Below, piece after piece: positions 8,547 to 30,756 of a stretch of 64,000 bases of DNA. The stretch spans positions 20,958-84,957 of the forward strand of contig NZ_RAWG01000003.1 of the NCBI RefSeq assembly GCF_003611735.1. Reading direction: 5' to 3'. This DNA is from Corallococcus sicarius. GTDB taxonomy: Bacteria > Myxococcota > Myxococcia > Myxococcales > Myxococcaceae. The position numbers were made by a program, and so were the translations under genes. Below the pieces are notes generated by a model that had not been told where the DNA came from, made no database searches, and saw only the letters and a list, made by a program, of their open reading frames with translations. Position 1 is the first letter of the stretch. Every line of letters begins with the position of its first letter.

Positions 8547-9443
8547 TCAGCCCGCACGCGCATAGCGGCCCGGAGGCTGGCCTACGTGTCGGCTGAACGC
8601 AGTGCTGAAGGTGCTCGCCGAGCCGTAGCCGACGCGCTCGGCGACCTCCGCGACTCCGAGGTCGTGGCGGCGAAGCAGATCCCTCGCGACGGCCATGCGC
8701 CAGGCGAGCAGGTACTCCATCGGCGGAAGGCCCACGGTGCGGGTGAAGCGCCCGAAGAACGCCGAGCGCGAGAGCGCCGCGGCCTTCGCGAGCTGCGGCA
8801 CCGTCCACGGACGCGCGAGCTGAGCGTGCATGTGCCGTATCGCCGGTGCGAGCCGTGCATCGGCCAACCCGCGCAGGAGCCCCGGAGGCGCGTCGTCGGC
8901 CGAGGTCGACCGCAACGCTTCGATGAGCAGGATCTCCACGAGCCGCGTGAGCACGAGCTCGCGCCCCGCCCTCTGTTCTTTCGATTCGTCGCCCACGAGC
9001 CGCACCAGCACCGAGAGCCGCTCGACCCCGCGCACGTGCACCAGCGCTGGCAGCAGCGACACGAGGAGCGCCGCGTCGGGCGAGTCGAAGACGAAGTAGC
9101 CACCGAGCAGCCGCACGTCAGGGCGTCCACCGCGCGTGCCGTGGCGGACTTCATCCCTCGGCGCGGTGGTGACCTTGGGGTCGATGCGCTCGGGCTTCAC
9201 CGGGTCGAAGCCCGACAAGGTGAAGCCAGGCGTCGCCGGTAGGAGGACGAAGTCGCCTGCCTCCAGCGTGAGGACTCGCTGGCCTTCCACCGCGAGAAGG
9301 CAGCGGCCCTCGAGCACGGCGCAGAAGCTGGGCTGGCCGAAGTCGGAGTAGCGAACCCCCCAGCGACCCGCGCCGCTGATGCGCTTCGAGAACACGGTGC
9401 GCGGCTGGAGCAGCGCGATGACTTCCGAGAGAGGGTCGATCAT
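8547..9443 (-). CDS. AraC-family regulator with cupin sensor
   Basis: 298 aa from the ATG at 9443 (MIDPLSEV); an ATG at 9479 would add 12 residues. The N-terminal half is a cupin-like sensor (FCAVLEGRCLLAVEGQ, LEAGDFVLLPATPGFTLSG). The C-terminal 100 residues are a double helix-turn-helix of AraC type, with AAALSRSAFFGRFTRTVGLP and VAERVGYGSASTFSTAFSRH. This cupin_6/AraC architecture is common in regulators that control one adjacent oxidoreductase. Here a short-chain dehydrogenase is divergently transcribed 108 bp away and is the obvious target. Confidence 0.9.
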   Translation of the reverse strand: MIDPLSEVIALLQPRTVFSKRISGAGRWGVRYSDFGQPSFCAVLEGRCLLAVEGQRVLTLEAGDFVLLPATPGFTLSGFDPVKPERIDPKVTTAPRDEVRHGTRGGRPDVRLLGGYFVFDSPDAALLVSLLPALVHVRGVERLSVLVRLVGDESKEQRAGRELVLTRLVEILLIEALRSTSADDAPPGLLRGLADARLAPAIRHMHAQLARPWTVPQLAKAAALSRSAFFGRFTRTVGLPPMEYLLAWRMAVARDLLRRHDLGVAEVAERVGYGSASTFSTAFSRHVGQPPGRYARAG

Positions 9444-9468
9444 GCCTGGACTCTCGCAAATGAAATGT

Positions 9469-9491
9469 GGACCCGCCATGATAGTGGGTCC
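9469..9491. promoter_or_regulatory. Inverted repeat in AraC/SDR divergent promoter
   Basis: GGACCC at 9469-9474 and GGGTCC at 9486-9491 are an exact inverted repeat with an 11-base spacer, overlapping a second shorter dyad GTGGG...CCCAC (9484-9498). It lies between the divergent regulator and dehydrogenase starts. Candidate operator only; AraC proteins more often use direct repeats. Confidence 0.3.
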
Positions 9492-9551
9492 GGCCCACCG
9501 TCGCTACGCTCCTCCCATCAACGCCGCACTCCTCGCGGCAAGGGAGCTGAC

Positions 9552-10295
9552 ATGAAGACCGTCCTCGTCACGGGTTGCTCATCTGGCTACGGCCTCGAGA
9601 CCGCGCGTCACTTCCATGCGCAGGGCTGGAACGTGGTCGCCACCATGCGAACGCCGCGCGAGAACATCCTGCCTCGGTCGAGCCGACTGCACGTGGTGGC
9701 CCTCGACGTGACGAAGCCAGGGAGCATCGCGGCTGCGCTCGAAGCGAGCGGGCCCCTCGATGTGCTCGTCAACAATGCGGGCATCGGGCTCCTGGGCGCC
9801 TTCGAGGTCACGCCGATGACCACGGTGCGCGACGTCTTCGAAACCAACACCTTTGGCGTGATGTCGATGACGCAGGCCGTGCTGCCGCAGTTCCGCACGC
9901 GCGGGTCGGGGGTGATCGTGAATGTGACCTCGAGCGCGACGCTGGCACCCATGCCGCTGGTGGCTGTCTACACCGCGAGCAAGATGGCCATCGAAGGGTT
10001 CACCGCGTCGCTCGCGTTCGAACTGGAGGCCTTCAATGTGCGGGTGAAGTTGGTGGAGCCAGGCTACGGCCCGAGTACGAGCTTCACGCGCAACGGGAGC
10101 GCCCGCATGGAGGGGCTGCTCCCCGAGGCGTACGCGCCCTTCGCGGAGCGCATCTTCGCTTCCCTGGGGCAGCCGGCCGCGGTGACGAGCGCGTCCGACG
10201 TGGCCGAAGGGGTCTGGCGTGCCGCGAACGACTCGACTGGGACGCTCCGTTTCCCAGCCGGTCCCGACGCAGTGGCGCTCGCTCGGGCGACCTGA
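9552..10295 (+). CDS. Short-chain dehydrogenase/reductase
   Basis: 247 aa, classical SDR length. Visible motifs are the cofactor-binding TGCSSGYG near residue 7, the NNAG motif in VLVNNAGIGLLGAFE, the catalytic Ser in NVTSSATLAPM and the YTASK motif carrying the catalytic Tyr and Lys. The TGCSSG variant and the PGYGPS segment are typical of SDRs annotated as oxidoreductases near AraC regulators. NAD(P)(H)-dependent oxidation or reduction of an alcohol or ketone is expected; substrate unknown. AGGGAG precedes the ATG at 9552 by seven bases. Probably controlled by the divergent AraC gene. Confidence 0.92.
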   Translation: MKTVLVTGCSSGYGLETARHFHAQGWNVVATMRTPRENILPRSSRLHVVALDVTKPGSIAAALEASGPLDVLVNNAGIGLLGAFEVTPMTTVRDVFETNTFGVMSMTQAVLPQFRTRGSGVIVNVTSSATLAPMPLVAVYTASKMAIEGFTASLAFELEAFNVRVKLVEPGYGPSTSFTRNGSARMEGLLPEAYAPFAERIFASLGQPAAVTSASDVAEGVWRAANDSTGTLRFPAGPDAVALARAT

Positions 10296-10453
10296 GCGGC
10301 AACTGCTGTGCGCCACGTCCACCGTGGTGTGCGGAGACGTTGTTCGTCAGGCGGAGATGGCCAGAAGCGCGCAGCGCGGAAGGACGAGACGCATGCGACG
10401 AGACCTCGCGGAAGCGGGGATGAAACACCCGGGCTTTACCATTCTTGCTCGTC

Positions 10454-10780
10454 TCAGAGCACCTGTCGCACGGCCTCGTCGAGCTTCGCCTTCGGCACCG
10501 CGCCGACAATCTGTTTCACCACCTTGCCGTCCTTGAAGAACAGCAGCGTGGGCATGGCGCGGATGCCGTACTGCTCCGGCGTCACCGGGTGATCATCGAC
10601 GTTGAGCTTGGCCATCTTCATCCGGCCCTTGTACTCGGAGGCCAGGGCTTCAATGACGGGCGCGATGACCCGGCACGGCGGGCACCACGTGGCCGTGAAG
10701 TCCACCAGCACCGGCTCGGACGACTCCAGCACCTCGCGCTTGAACTCCGCGTCTCCCAATTCAATGACATTGCCGGCCAT
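10454..10780 (-). CDS. trxA: Thioredoxin 1
   Basis: 108 aa, exactly thioredoxin-sized. The redox centre is WCPPC inside [16 protein letters not shown], a Pro-for-Gly variant of the usual WCGPC, and the cis-Pro loop reads [14 protein letters not shown]. It reduces protein disulfides in the cytosol with electrons from thioredoxin reductase. The start at 10780 (MAGNVIEL) is preceded by GGAGG; the frame remains open upstream but that extension is antisense to the LysR gene. The WCPPC active site is seen in several thioredoxin paralogues and may shift the redox potential. Confidence 0.95.
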   Translation of the reverse strand: MAGNVIELGDAEFKREVLESSEPVLVDFTATWCPPCRVIAPVIEALASEYKGRMKMAKLNVDDHPVTPEQYGIRAMPTLLFFKDGKVVKQIVGAVPKAKLDEAVRQVL

Positions 10781-10902
10781 GTCCCATCCTCCGTGAAGGG
10801 CGCCCGTCACACCGGGCCGCGCCTTGTCCACGGCGGGATGTAATCGCGGGCAGCCACCGGGACGAGGGGCCCGCGCGAAACGCATTGTTCCGCCAGGAGC
10901 CC

Positions 10903-11814
10903 CTAACCCTCCTCCCACGGGAGCGACGCGCCGCGCTCGGACAGCAGGTCCAGGAAGGCGCGCACCTTGAGGGGGAGCTGCCGGCTGCTCGGGTAGACGG
11001 CGAAGAGGGGCAGGCCCGGGGGCGTGTCGGCCGCGAGCACGGGGACGAGCAACCCTGCGCGCACGTCGTCCGCCACGAGCGAGGCGGGCAAGCGCACGAT
11101 GCCCAGCCCGGCGCGCGCCGCCGCCTGGCCTGCGCGAACGCTCGGCACGCGCAGACGACCCGCCACCGGCACCGTGCGCGCGCTCCTGCCCTCTCCGAAG
11201 AACCACACCTCGTCGGAGCCGGGCTCGGCCAGGAGGACGCACTCGTGCGCCGCCAGCTCCTCGGGGGACTGGGGCGTGCCGTGGCGGCTCAAGTAGGCGG
11301 GGCTCGCATAGCACCCCGTGCGCACCCGCCCGAGCCTGCGCGCCACCAGCGACGAGTCCGCGAGCGGCCCGGTGCGCAGCGCCAGGTCGTACTCCTCCGC
11401 GACGAGGTCCACGTGCGTCTGTGCGAGTGACACCTCCACGCGCAGTCGGGGCTGGCGCAGGAGCAGCTCGGCGATGACGGGCGTGAGCAGCTCGCCGAGC
11501 AGCGACAGGGTCGCGATGCGCAGCGTTCCCTGGGGCGTGCCGCGCGACTCGCTCAGCGCCGCGTTCACCTCGCGGGCGTCGGCGACGAGCCGGGCGCACT
11601 GGGCGTGGTACTCGCGGCCCGCCTCGGTGAGCCGCAGCCGCCGCGTGTTGCGCTCGAGCAGCCGGATCCCCAGTCGCTCCTCCAGGGCGGACAGCCTCCG
11701 GCTCACCGTGGACTTGCGCAGGCCCAGGCGCTCCGCCGCGGACGTGATGCCGCCTGTCGTCACCACCTCCGCGAAGAGGAGCATGTCATCCAGCAGCGGG
11801 GGACTCGAGGCCAC
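10903..11814 (-). CDS. LysR-family transcriptional regulator
   Basis: About 303 aa. N-terminal helix-turn-helix in [18 protein letters not shown] and [20 protein letters not shown], then the LysR effector-binding domain with [20 protein letters not shown] and [20 protein letters not shown]. The [17 protein letters not shown] and [12 protein letters not shown] pattern is that of the large CrgA-like group, whose targets are usually nearby oxidoreductases. No divergent enzyme gene is adjacent; the next gene upstream is a lipoprotein on the other strand 168 bp away. The start is uncertain: a TTG at 11820 or the GTG at 11814 used here. Confidence 0.85.
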   Translation of the reverse strand: MASSPPLLDDMLLFAEVVTTGGITSAAERLGLRKSTVSRRLSALEERLGIRLLERNTRRLRLTEAGREYHAQCARLVADAREVNAALSESRGTPQGTLRIATLSLLGELLTPVIAELLLRQPRLRVEVSLAQTHVDLVAEEYDLALRTGPLADSSLVARRLGRVRTGCYASPAYLSRHGTPQSPEELAAHECVLLAEPGSDEVWFFGEGRSARTVPVAGRLRVPSVRAGQAAARAGLGIVRLPASLVADDVRAGLLVPVLAADTPPGLPLFAVYPSSRQLPLKVRAFLDLLSERGASLPWEEG

Positions 11815-11982
11815 GGGCAAAGCCTATGCCTGGAGGAGGGGAGCGCGCACAGACCGATTTCGCGTGGCCGGAGGCCGGGGCCCGGGGTCTTCCAGGCTCG
11901 CGTGCCGTGTCACGGCGCATGGAGGCCGGTGCCCCGCCGGTAGGCACGGCGGGAAGCGCCGGCCCGGCAAGGGGAGTTCCGG

Positions 11983-13647
11983 ATGAAGGCGAACCGCTGG
12001 CTGTTGCTGGGGGCCCTGGGTGTGGCGCTCGGTGTCGTGGGATGTACTGGTGAAACCGGCAACCCGCCGCAGAATCCTCCGGCGACCGTGGATGCCGGGT
12101 CGGACGCGGGTGCGTCCCTCCCGCCCGACGCGGGACCTGGCTCCCTCTGCATCGCCGAGGGCGTGACGTGCAGCAAGGACTCGGGCGCCCAGTGCTGTAC
12201 GGGCCTCTGTACGGACTCGGGTGTCTGTCCGGCCCCGAGCACCCAGTGCACCGCCGCGGGCAGCGCCTGCACCAGCGGCATCGAGTGCTGCACGAACAGC
12301 TGTCTGGACGGCAAGTGCTCTTCGCTGCAGTGCCTGGATGTGGGCAGCACCTGCGCCAGCGCGGAGGCGTGCTGCACCAAGGTCTGCGGCACGGACGGCA
12401 AGTGCGCGGCGCTGCCGCCCAGTGGCACCAGCAGCTGCAAGGTGCCGGGGCAGGCGTGCACCGGCGCGGGGGACTGCTGCTCCAGCAACTGCCAGGCGGG
12501 CGTCTGCAAGCCGGCGTATTCGTGCCAGGCGAACAACGACCTCTGCATGAAGGGTGCGGATTGCTGCGGCGGTGTGTGTTCGCAGGAGAACACCGGCACC
12601 CCGGGGCGCTGCGTGTCGGTCAGTGGTGGCGGCGCGGGCAGCTGCCTGCAGGACGGCAACCCGTGCACGGGCGGCAGCAATTGCTGCTCGCGCACCTGCG
12701 TGGACCTGGGCTTCGGGACCACGGTGTGCCAGCCGGTGGGCGGCTGCCGCCCCACGGGTGACTACTGCACCAACGACGGCGCGTGCTGCGGCGGTGAGAA
12801 GCTGGCCAACGCGGTGGACTGCCGCGAGAGCCGCTGTGACAAGCCGAATGGCTGCAACCCGGTGGGCAACATCTGCGGCAGCGGCCAGCTGCCGGACGGC
12901 GGCATCATCGACGTGAACGCCCGCGAGGCCTGCTGCGACGGTCAGAAGGCCGTGTGCAAGGTGGACTCCGTGGGCGTGCCGCGCTGCTTCGGCGGCTGCC
13001 CCAACAACAACTGCCCGGCGGGGTGCCCCTCGGGCTACACCGGCGAGGCGCCGTGCTGCATCGCGCAGGAGCAGGAGTGCCAGTTCTCCGACCAGTGCTG
13101 CGGCGGCGCGCGCTGCCTGCCCGGCGCCAATGGCGGCCTTACCTGCCAGAAGGTGACGTGCGCGGCGGTGGGCACGCAGTGCGATCCTTCGAACTCGCAG
13201 TGCTGCGCCGGCACCTCCTGCCTGAGTGCCTCCGAGCTCACCTTCGCCTGCCGGGCCACGCCCATCTACCCGGACGGTGGCACGGTCACCCCGGATGCGG
13301 GCACGGGCGGAACGGACGCGGGCACCTGCGCCGCGAACGGGAAGACCTGTGGTTCAGGGGCGGCCTGCTGCTCCGGCATCTGCAACGCCGGCACGTGCGC
13401 CGCGCCCAGCGTCTGCCAGCCCCAGGGCCAGGCCTGCACCTCGGCCGGAGACTGCTGCGCCGGGCTGGGTTGCCGCATCCCGGGTGGCAGTGTCAGTGGC
13501 ACCTGCGAGACGGGGTCGACCTGTTCCGCGGCGGGCCAGGCGTGCTCGCCCACCAGCCCGTGCTGCCCGACCCTCTTCTGCGGGAACGTCGCGGGTGAGG
13601 CCTGCGACGGGACGACGCCGTGCCTGTGCGTCGGAAGCATCGGCTGA
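11983..13647 (+). CDS. Lipoprotein with tandem cystine-knot-like modules
   Basis: 554 aa. MKANRWLLLGALGVALGVVGC is a lipoprotein signal with Cys at residue 21; GGGGAG precedes the ATG at 11983. An Asp/Ala/Pro linker follows, then about 12 consecutive modules of roughly 28-45 residues with the pattern C-x5-6-C-x5-6-CC-x3-4-C-x2-6-C, for example CTAAGSACTSGIECCTNSC and CKVPGQACTGAGDCCSSNC. The C...C...CC...C...C order is that of inhibitor cystine knots and of Dickkopf-type Cys-rich domains. About one residue in seven is Cys, so folding requires an oxidising envelope compartment. Function unknown; a protease-resistant surface or outer-membrane-anchored binding protein is the simplest inference. 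Confidence 0.85.
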   Translation: MKANRWLLLGALGVALGVVGCTGETGNPPQNPPATVDAGSDAGASLPPDAGPGSLCIAEGVTCSKDSGAQCCTGLCTDSGVCPAPSTQCTAAGSACTSGIECCTNSCLDGKCSSLQCLDVGSTCASAEACCTKVCGTDGKCAALPPSGTSSCKVPGQACTGAGDCCSSNCQAGVCKPAYSCQANNDLCMKGADCCGGVCSQENTGTPGRCVSVSGGGAGSCLQDGNPCTGGSNCCSRTCVDLGFGTTVCQPVGGCRPTGDYCTNDGACCGGEKLANAVDCRESRCDKPNGCNPVGNICGSGQLPDGGIIDVNAREACCDGQKAVCKVDSVGVPRCFGGCPNNNCPAGCPSGYTGEAPCCIAQEQECQFSDQCCGGARCLPGANGGLTCQKVTCAAVGTQCDPSNSQCCAGTSCLSASELTFACRATPIYPDGGTVTPDAGTGGTDAGTCAANGKTCGSGAACCSGICNAGTCAAPSVCQPQGQACTSAGDCCAGLGCRIPGGSVSGTCETGSTCSAAGQACSPTSPCCPTLFCGNVAGEACDGTTPCLCVGSIG

Positions 13648-13674
13648 GCCGGTAGCGGCATCGCGCTGCCTCCA

Positions 13675-13696
13675 CCCCACGGCCCTGGGCGTGGGG
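13675..13696. terminator. Hairpin between convergent genes
   Basis: CCCCACG (13675-13681) pairs perfectly with CGTGGGG (13690-13696) around an eight-base loop; outer CTGC/GCAG can extend it with a bulge. It lies between the convergent stops at 13647 and 13720. No T-tract, so it would be an imperfect terminator. Confidence 0.4.
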
Positions 13697-13719
13697 GCAG
13701 CGCGAGCAGTGCGCGGCGC

Positions 13720-14655
13720 CTACGGGAGGATGAAGTCCCGGGGGCGCAGCGGCTCGGGCTGGGGTTCTCCCAGCGACTCCAGCAGGTTGATCTCCGCCGT
13801 GCGGACGATGGCGAGCAGGGGCAGGTCGTTGGGTGCGTTTCCGAAGGGCTCCTCCAACTCGTCGCTCAAGAGGTCCAGGCCGAAGAAGGTGTAGGCGATC
13901 ATCGCGGAGAGCACGGGCGTGAACCAGCCCAGCGCCTCGGCGAGGCCGAAGGGCAGCAGCAGGCAGAAGAGATACGCGGTGCGGTGCAGCAGCACGGTGT
14001 ACGCGAAGGGCAGCGGGGTGAGGCGGATGCGCTCGCAGGCGCAGAGCACGCCCGTCATGGCGTGCACCCGCTCATTCAAGGCGCCCCAGGTGATGTCGGA
14101 TAGCCGGCCTTCCCGACGCAGCGTCCCCAGTTCCCCCTGATGCTCGCGCAGGAGGGCGTTCGGGCGGTTTCCGCTGGCGAGCACGCGGGAGCGCTCGGGC
14201 TCCACGACGAAGCGCGAGATGTCCTCCTGGGCGTCGTGTCCCCGCAGGTGCGCGGCGAGCGCATGCGCGAAGGCGATGTTGCGGTGCACGAGGCGCCGCG
14301 CGGCCTGTCGCCCCTCGATGGGCAGCTCGGCGCGCCCGTCGTCCAGCAGTGCGATGGCCGCGTGGGTGAACGCGCGCAGCTCAATCATGAGCGCGCCCCA
14401 CTGCTTGCGCGCCTCCCACCACCGGTCGTAGCAGGCGTTGTTCCGGAACCCGAGGAAGATGGAGAGCGCGATGCCCAGCAGGGACAGGGGCGCGGGCGAG
14501 GTGACCTGGAGCCGCAGGTAGCCCTGCTTGTGCGTCAGGACGACGAAGCAGGAGAGCGCTGCAATGCCCAGCACGTGAGGCAGGACGCGCGGCAGGACGG
14601 TGCCGCGCACGACGAACAGGAGCCGGAAGAAACCAGGACGGGGACGGACGATCAC
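13720..14655 (-). CDS. Bestrophin-family anion channel
   Basis: 311 aa from the GTG at 14655 (VIVRPRPGFF), which has GAGG eight bases upstream and matches the normal bestrophin N-terminus; an upstream GTG at 14724 is less likely. Family features: LLFVVRGTVLPRVLPHVLG in the first membrane helix, LGIALSIFLGFRNNACYDRW with the conserved FR.N....R(W/F) segment, and paired helices near RTAYLFCLLLPFGLAEALGW. The bacterial proteins (formerly UPF0187) form pentameric anion-selective channels in the inner membrane. It stands alone, divergent from the DUF2381 gene, with no clear operon partner. Confidence 0.9.
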   Translation of the reverse strand: MIVRPRPGFFRLLFVVRGTVLPRVLPHVLGIAALSCFVVLTHKQGYLRLQVTSPAPLSLLGIALSIFLGFRNNACYDRWWEARKQWGALMIELRAFTHAAIALLDDGRAELPIEGRQAARRLVHRNIAFAHALAAHLRGHDAQEDISRFVVEPERSRVLASGNRPNALLREHQGELGTLRREGRLSDITWGALNERVHAMTGVLCACERIRLTPLPFAYTVLLHRTAYLFCLLLPFGLAEALGWFTPVLSAMIAYTFFGLDLLSDELEEPFGNAPNDLPLLAIVRTAEINLLESLGEPQPEPLRPRDFILP

Positions 14656-14805
14656 GAGCGGGACCTCGTGCTCCAAAACCCCGCGGCTCGCAAGGACGTC
14701 GTGCGGCTCGCTCCACGAAGTCACGCGACGGAGCGCCAGACAGTTGGCGGGCTGGATGGCGTCCTACCTGGACTGGGGGCGTGTGATTGCTATGTTCCAG
14801 GTCCT

Positions 14806-15582
14806 ATGGGGAATCCCCTACCTGGGAAGTGGTTATTGCTCAGCGGCCTGCTCGCTGGAGCCTCGATGGCAGAGGGACGGGGGCCGCCTGGCATCCGGAC
14901 GCTCTTCCTGGCGGACGCTCCCGATGCCGCGCCTCAACGTGTCTACGTGAAGGGACACGTTGTGACGGTCCTCCGCTTCGAGCAGCCCGTGGAGGCGGCA
15001 CGCACCCGTCTGGTGGGAGGCGAAGGCCGGTTCGAGCCCCTGGGCATCGTCGGGCGGAAGGTCATCCTCGAGCCCCGTCAGGAGCTGGATTCGGACGAGG
15101 GGTTTTCCCTGATGGTGACCCTGGCCGATGGGCGTGAAGTGCTTTTCCTCCTTCGCCCCGCTGGGCACCGGGGAGGACGGAGCGCGGACCAGCAACTGGA
15201 TGTCTTCGACGACCGCGTGAGCTGCGAGGCTCAGCGGGCCGCGCTCCGCGACGCGGAGCAGGAGAACAAGACCCTGCGCGCCGACAACGAGCGGCTTCGC
15301 AAGGAAGAAGTTTCCGAGGACCATGCGCTGGCCGCATTGCTGGCGGCAGGGGCCGTGGCCCAGACGCCGTTTGTTCTCGCGGACCACTTCTCCGGGAAGG
15401 ATGAAGACGCGGCGTTGGACGGAACCCTCTTCCGGGGCATCGGCAAGGCCGCGGTCGTCTTCGTGGATGGAAGTGCGTTCCTGGACGAGGGCACGCTGAC
15501 GTCCCTCTTCCTGGAGATGTACCGGCAGGACGGGCTCCGGCAGGCGATGGTTCAACTGGATCCGGACCTGATCGGAAAGTAA
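14806..15582 (+). CDS. DUF2381 family protein (myxobacterial paralogous family)
   Basis: 258 aa from the ATG at 14806 (MGNPLPGKWLLLSGLLAG), which gives an N-terminal export signal. The body, with TLFLADAPDAAPQRVYVKG, ITLE-like segments (KVILEPRQELDSDEGFSLM) and VTLADGREVLFLL, then a coiled segment (QRAALRDAEQENKTLRADN), matches the architecture of the DUF2381 family that is expanded in Myxococcus and relatives. The ending, with FVDGSAFLDEGTLTSLF and RQAMVQLDPDLIGK, lacks a membrane anchor. Function is not known; members commonly sit next to a small lipoprotein and/or a Ser/Thr kinase gene, and here the lipoprotein follows after 10 bp, so co-transcription is likely. Confidence 0.85.
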   Translation: MGNPLPGKWLLLSGLLAGASMAEGRGPPGIRTLFLADAPDAAPQRVYVKGHVVTVLRFEQPVEAARTRLVGGEGRFEPLGIVGRKVILEPRQELDSDEGFSLMVTLADGREVLFLLRPAGHRGGRSADQQLDVFDDRVSCEAQRAALRDAEQENKTLRADNERLRKEEVSEDHALAALLAAGAVAQTPFVLADHFSGKDEDAALDGTLFRGIGKAAVVFVDGSAFLDEGTLTSLFLEMYRQDGLRQAMVQLDPDLIGK

Positions 15583-15592
15583 GAGCGACCGG

Positions 15593-16090
15593 ATGAACTC
15601 CCGCGAATGTTTGTTCCTGGGGTGTGTGGTCCTGCTGGGATTGTCGTTGGGCTGTGCCACGACCCCAGGAGATGTCCGACTTCGCGCCGACGGCACGCCC
15701 CTGTCAGAGAAGTGCCCGGAGAAGTCGCTGGAGGTCATGCGGTATCTGCAGCTCTTCGTGGGGGAGGCTGCCTGGGTCCAGTTGGATGCGAACCAGAGCC
15801 GTGCTCGGACCATCACCCTCTACGACGGTCCCATTGAAAGCGTGCTGGACGAAGACATCGGGACCCTGGAGGCACCGGCCCGTCTCTATGGGCGCGTCTG
15901 GACTGGAGGGGCGCAGCCGGTCATCCGCTACTACGCGGCCAAGCGCATGCGGGGCGGGGACACCGTGCCCATCTGCGCGGTGGCGCGGCTTGGATTCGGA
16001 CAGCTGCGCAAGCTGCCGGAGTCCAAGCCGGGAACCGCCGTCCTCGATTCATCACGTGCCGGTGTCTACATCGTGGATGAGTTCCGGTAG
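15593..16090 (+). CDS. Small lipoprotein partner of DUF2381 protein
   Basis: 165 aa. MNSRECLFLGCVVLLGLSLGC places the lipobox Cys at residue 21; an Arg-poor but acceptable signal. The mature part contains an SH3-like-looking beta-rich segment (EAPARLYGRVWTGGAQPVIR, GGDTVPICAVARLGFGQ) with two Cys that could pair. It begins 10 bp after the DUF2381 gene and the pair is a recurring arrangement in myxobacteria, which is the main reason to think they act together in the envelope. No catalytic residues recognised. Confidence 0.8.
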   Translation: MNSRECLFLGCVVLLGLSLGCATTPGDVRLRADGTPLSEKCPEKSLEVMRYLQLFVGEAAWVQLDANQSRARTITLYDGPIESVLDEDIGTLEAPARLYGRVWTGGAQPVIRYYAAKRMRGGDTVPICAVARLGFGQLRKLPESKPGTAVLDSSRAGVYIVDEFR

Positions 16091-16185
16091 GGCCATCTCC
16101 AGCGCCATTGGATTCGCGCCGTGGCAACATGGTGGCGGACCCGCCCGGTCAGGATCCTGGCCGGCCATCGTCTGCGCAGGCGCCT

Positions 16186-16653
16186 ATGTTCCGAATCGAA
16201 ACCGAGAAAGAGTTTCTGCGCGCGTTCCGTTCGCGGGACCGCAAGTTCGTGGAGCCGCCCAAAGGCACGAAGTTCCCCCTCTTCGTCCGGGACTACTTCG
16301 CGTGGGTGGACCCCTATGGGGTTCGCGTCTTCCTGCTGTTCACCCCACCCGGAGGCACGCAGCCCACGGGCATCGCCTTCCGGCGGGATCACCAGGGGGA
16401 CAAGTCCCTGGTGCCCCAGGTGTGTGATTGGTGCCGCACCTCCGAGACGGAGATTGGCCTGCTCACCACGGATGTCGACTCGAAGCGCCGGGTGGGTGTG
16501 ATCCTCTGCATGGACCTGCGCTGCGGTGAGCGGCTGGAGTCCATGGCGAACCTGTCCGGGCGCAGCGTCCTGGATGACAACCAGCGGCTCATCGAACGGA
16601 TGGCTCGCTTCGCGAGCGAGGCATTGGGCCTCAAGCCCGGCTCAAACGCCTGA
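16186..16653 (+). CDS. FBP-domain EF-G-binding zinc-finger protein
   Basis: 155 aa. The sequence carries a C-terminal treble-clef zinc finger with Cys pairs CDWC (after PQV) and CMDLRC, the hallmark of the FBP/FusB-type domain. The N-terminal half (FVRDYFAWVDPYGVRVFLL, TGIAFRRDHQG) fits the same family. FusB/FusC relatives bind elongation factor G and help it leave stalled ribosomes, giving fusidic acid tolerance; that role is inferred from family. The start at 16186 (MFRIETEKEF) agrees with family N-termini; starts at 16129 or 16108 would add 19 or 26 unlike residues. It converges on the NRPS gene. Confidence 0.85.
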   Translation: MFRIETEKEFLRAFRSRDRKFVEPPKGTKFPLFVRDYFAWVDPYGVRVFLLFTPPGGTQPTGIAFRRDHQGDKSLVPQVCDWCRTSETEIGLLTTDVDSKRRVGVILCMDLRCGERLESMANLSGRSVLDDNQRLIERMARFASEALGLKPGSNA

Positions 16654-16656
16654 AGA

Positions 16657-16676
16657 GGCGGGCGTTCACGCCCGCC
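16657..16676. terminator. Bidirectional hairpin, FBP gene / NRPS gene
   Basis: GGCGGGCG (16657-16664) pairs without mismatch to CGCCCGCC (16669-16676) across the loop TTCA. It sits in the 42-bp gap between convergent stops, so it can serve both strands. No T-run follows. Confidence 0.6.
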
Positions 16677-16695
16677 GTCCCCCTCGACGCGCCGC

Positions 16696-30660
<13,965 letters not shown>

Positions 30661-30756
30661 GTTCGCAGAATATGCGGACAGAACCGGACACCGGGCGAAA
30701 GGTGAAGGCGCGCTGCTGGACGAGGCAAAATGCAGCCTCGGCGTCCAGGGGGCGGG

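Noticed and set aside
8537..8548. Perfect 12-bp palindrome GAACCCGGGTTC at the argP/AraC convergent junction
   Set aside because: No loop, so not a terminator hairpin, and it overlaps the 3' end of a gene; a palindrome of this length is not surprising once in a 64-kb GC-rich sequence.
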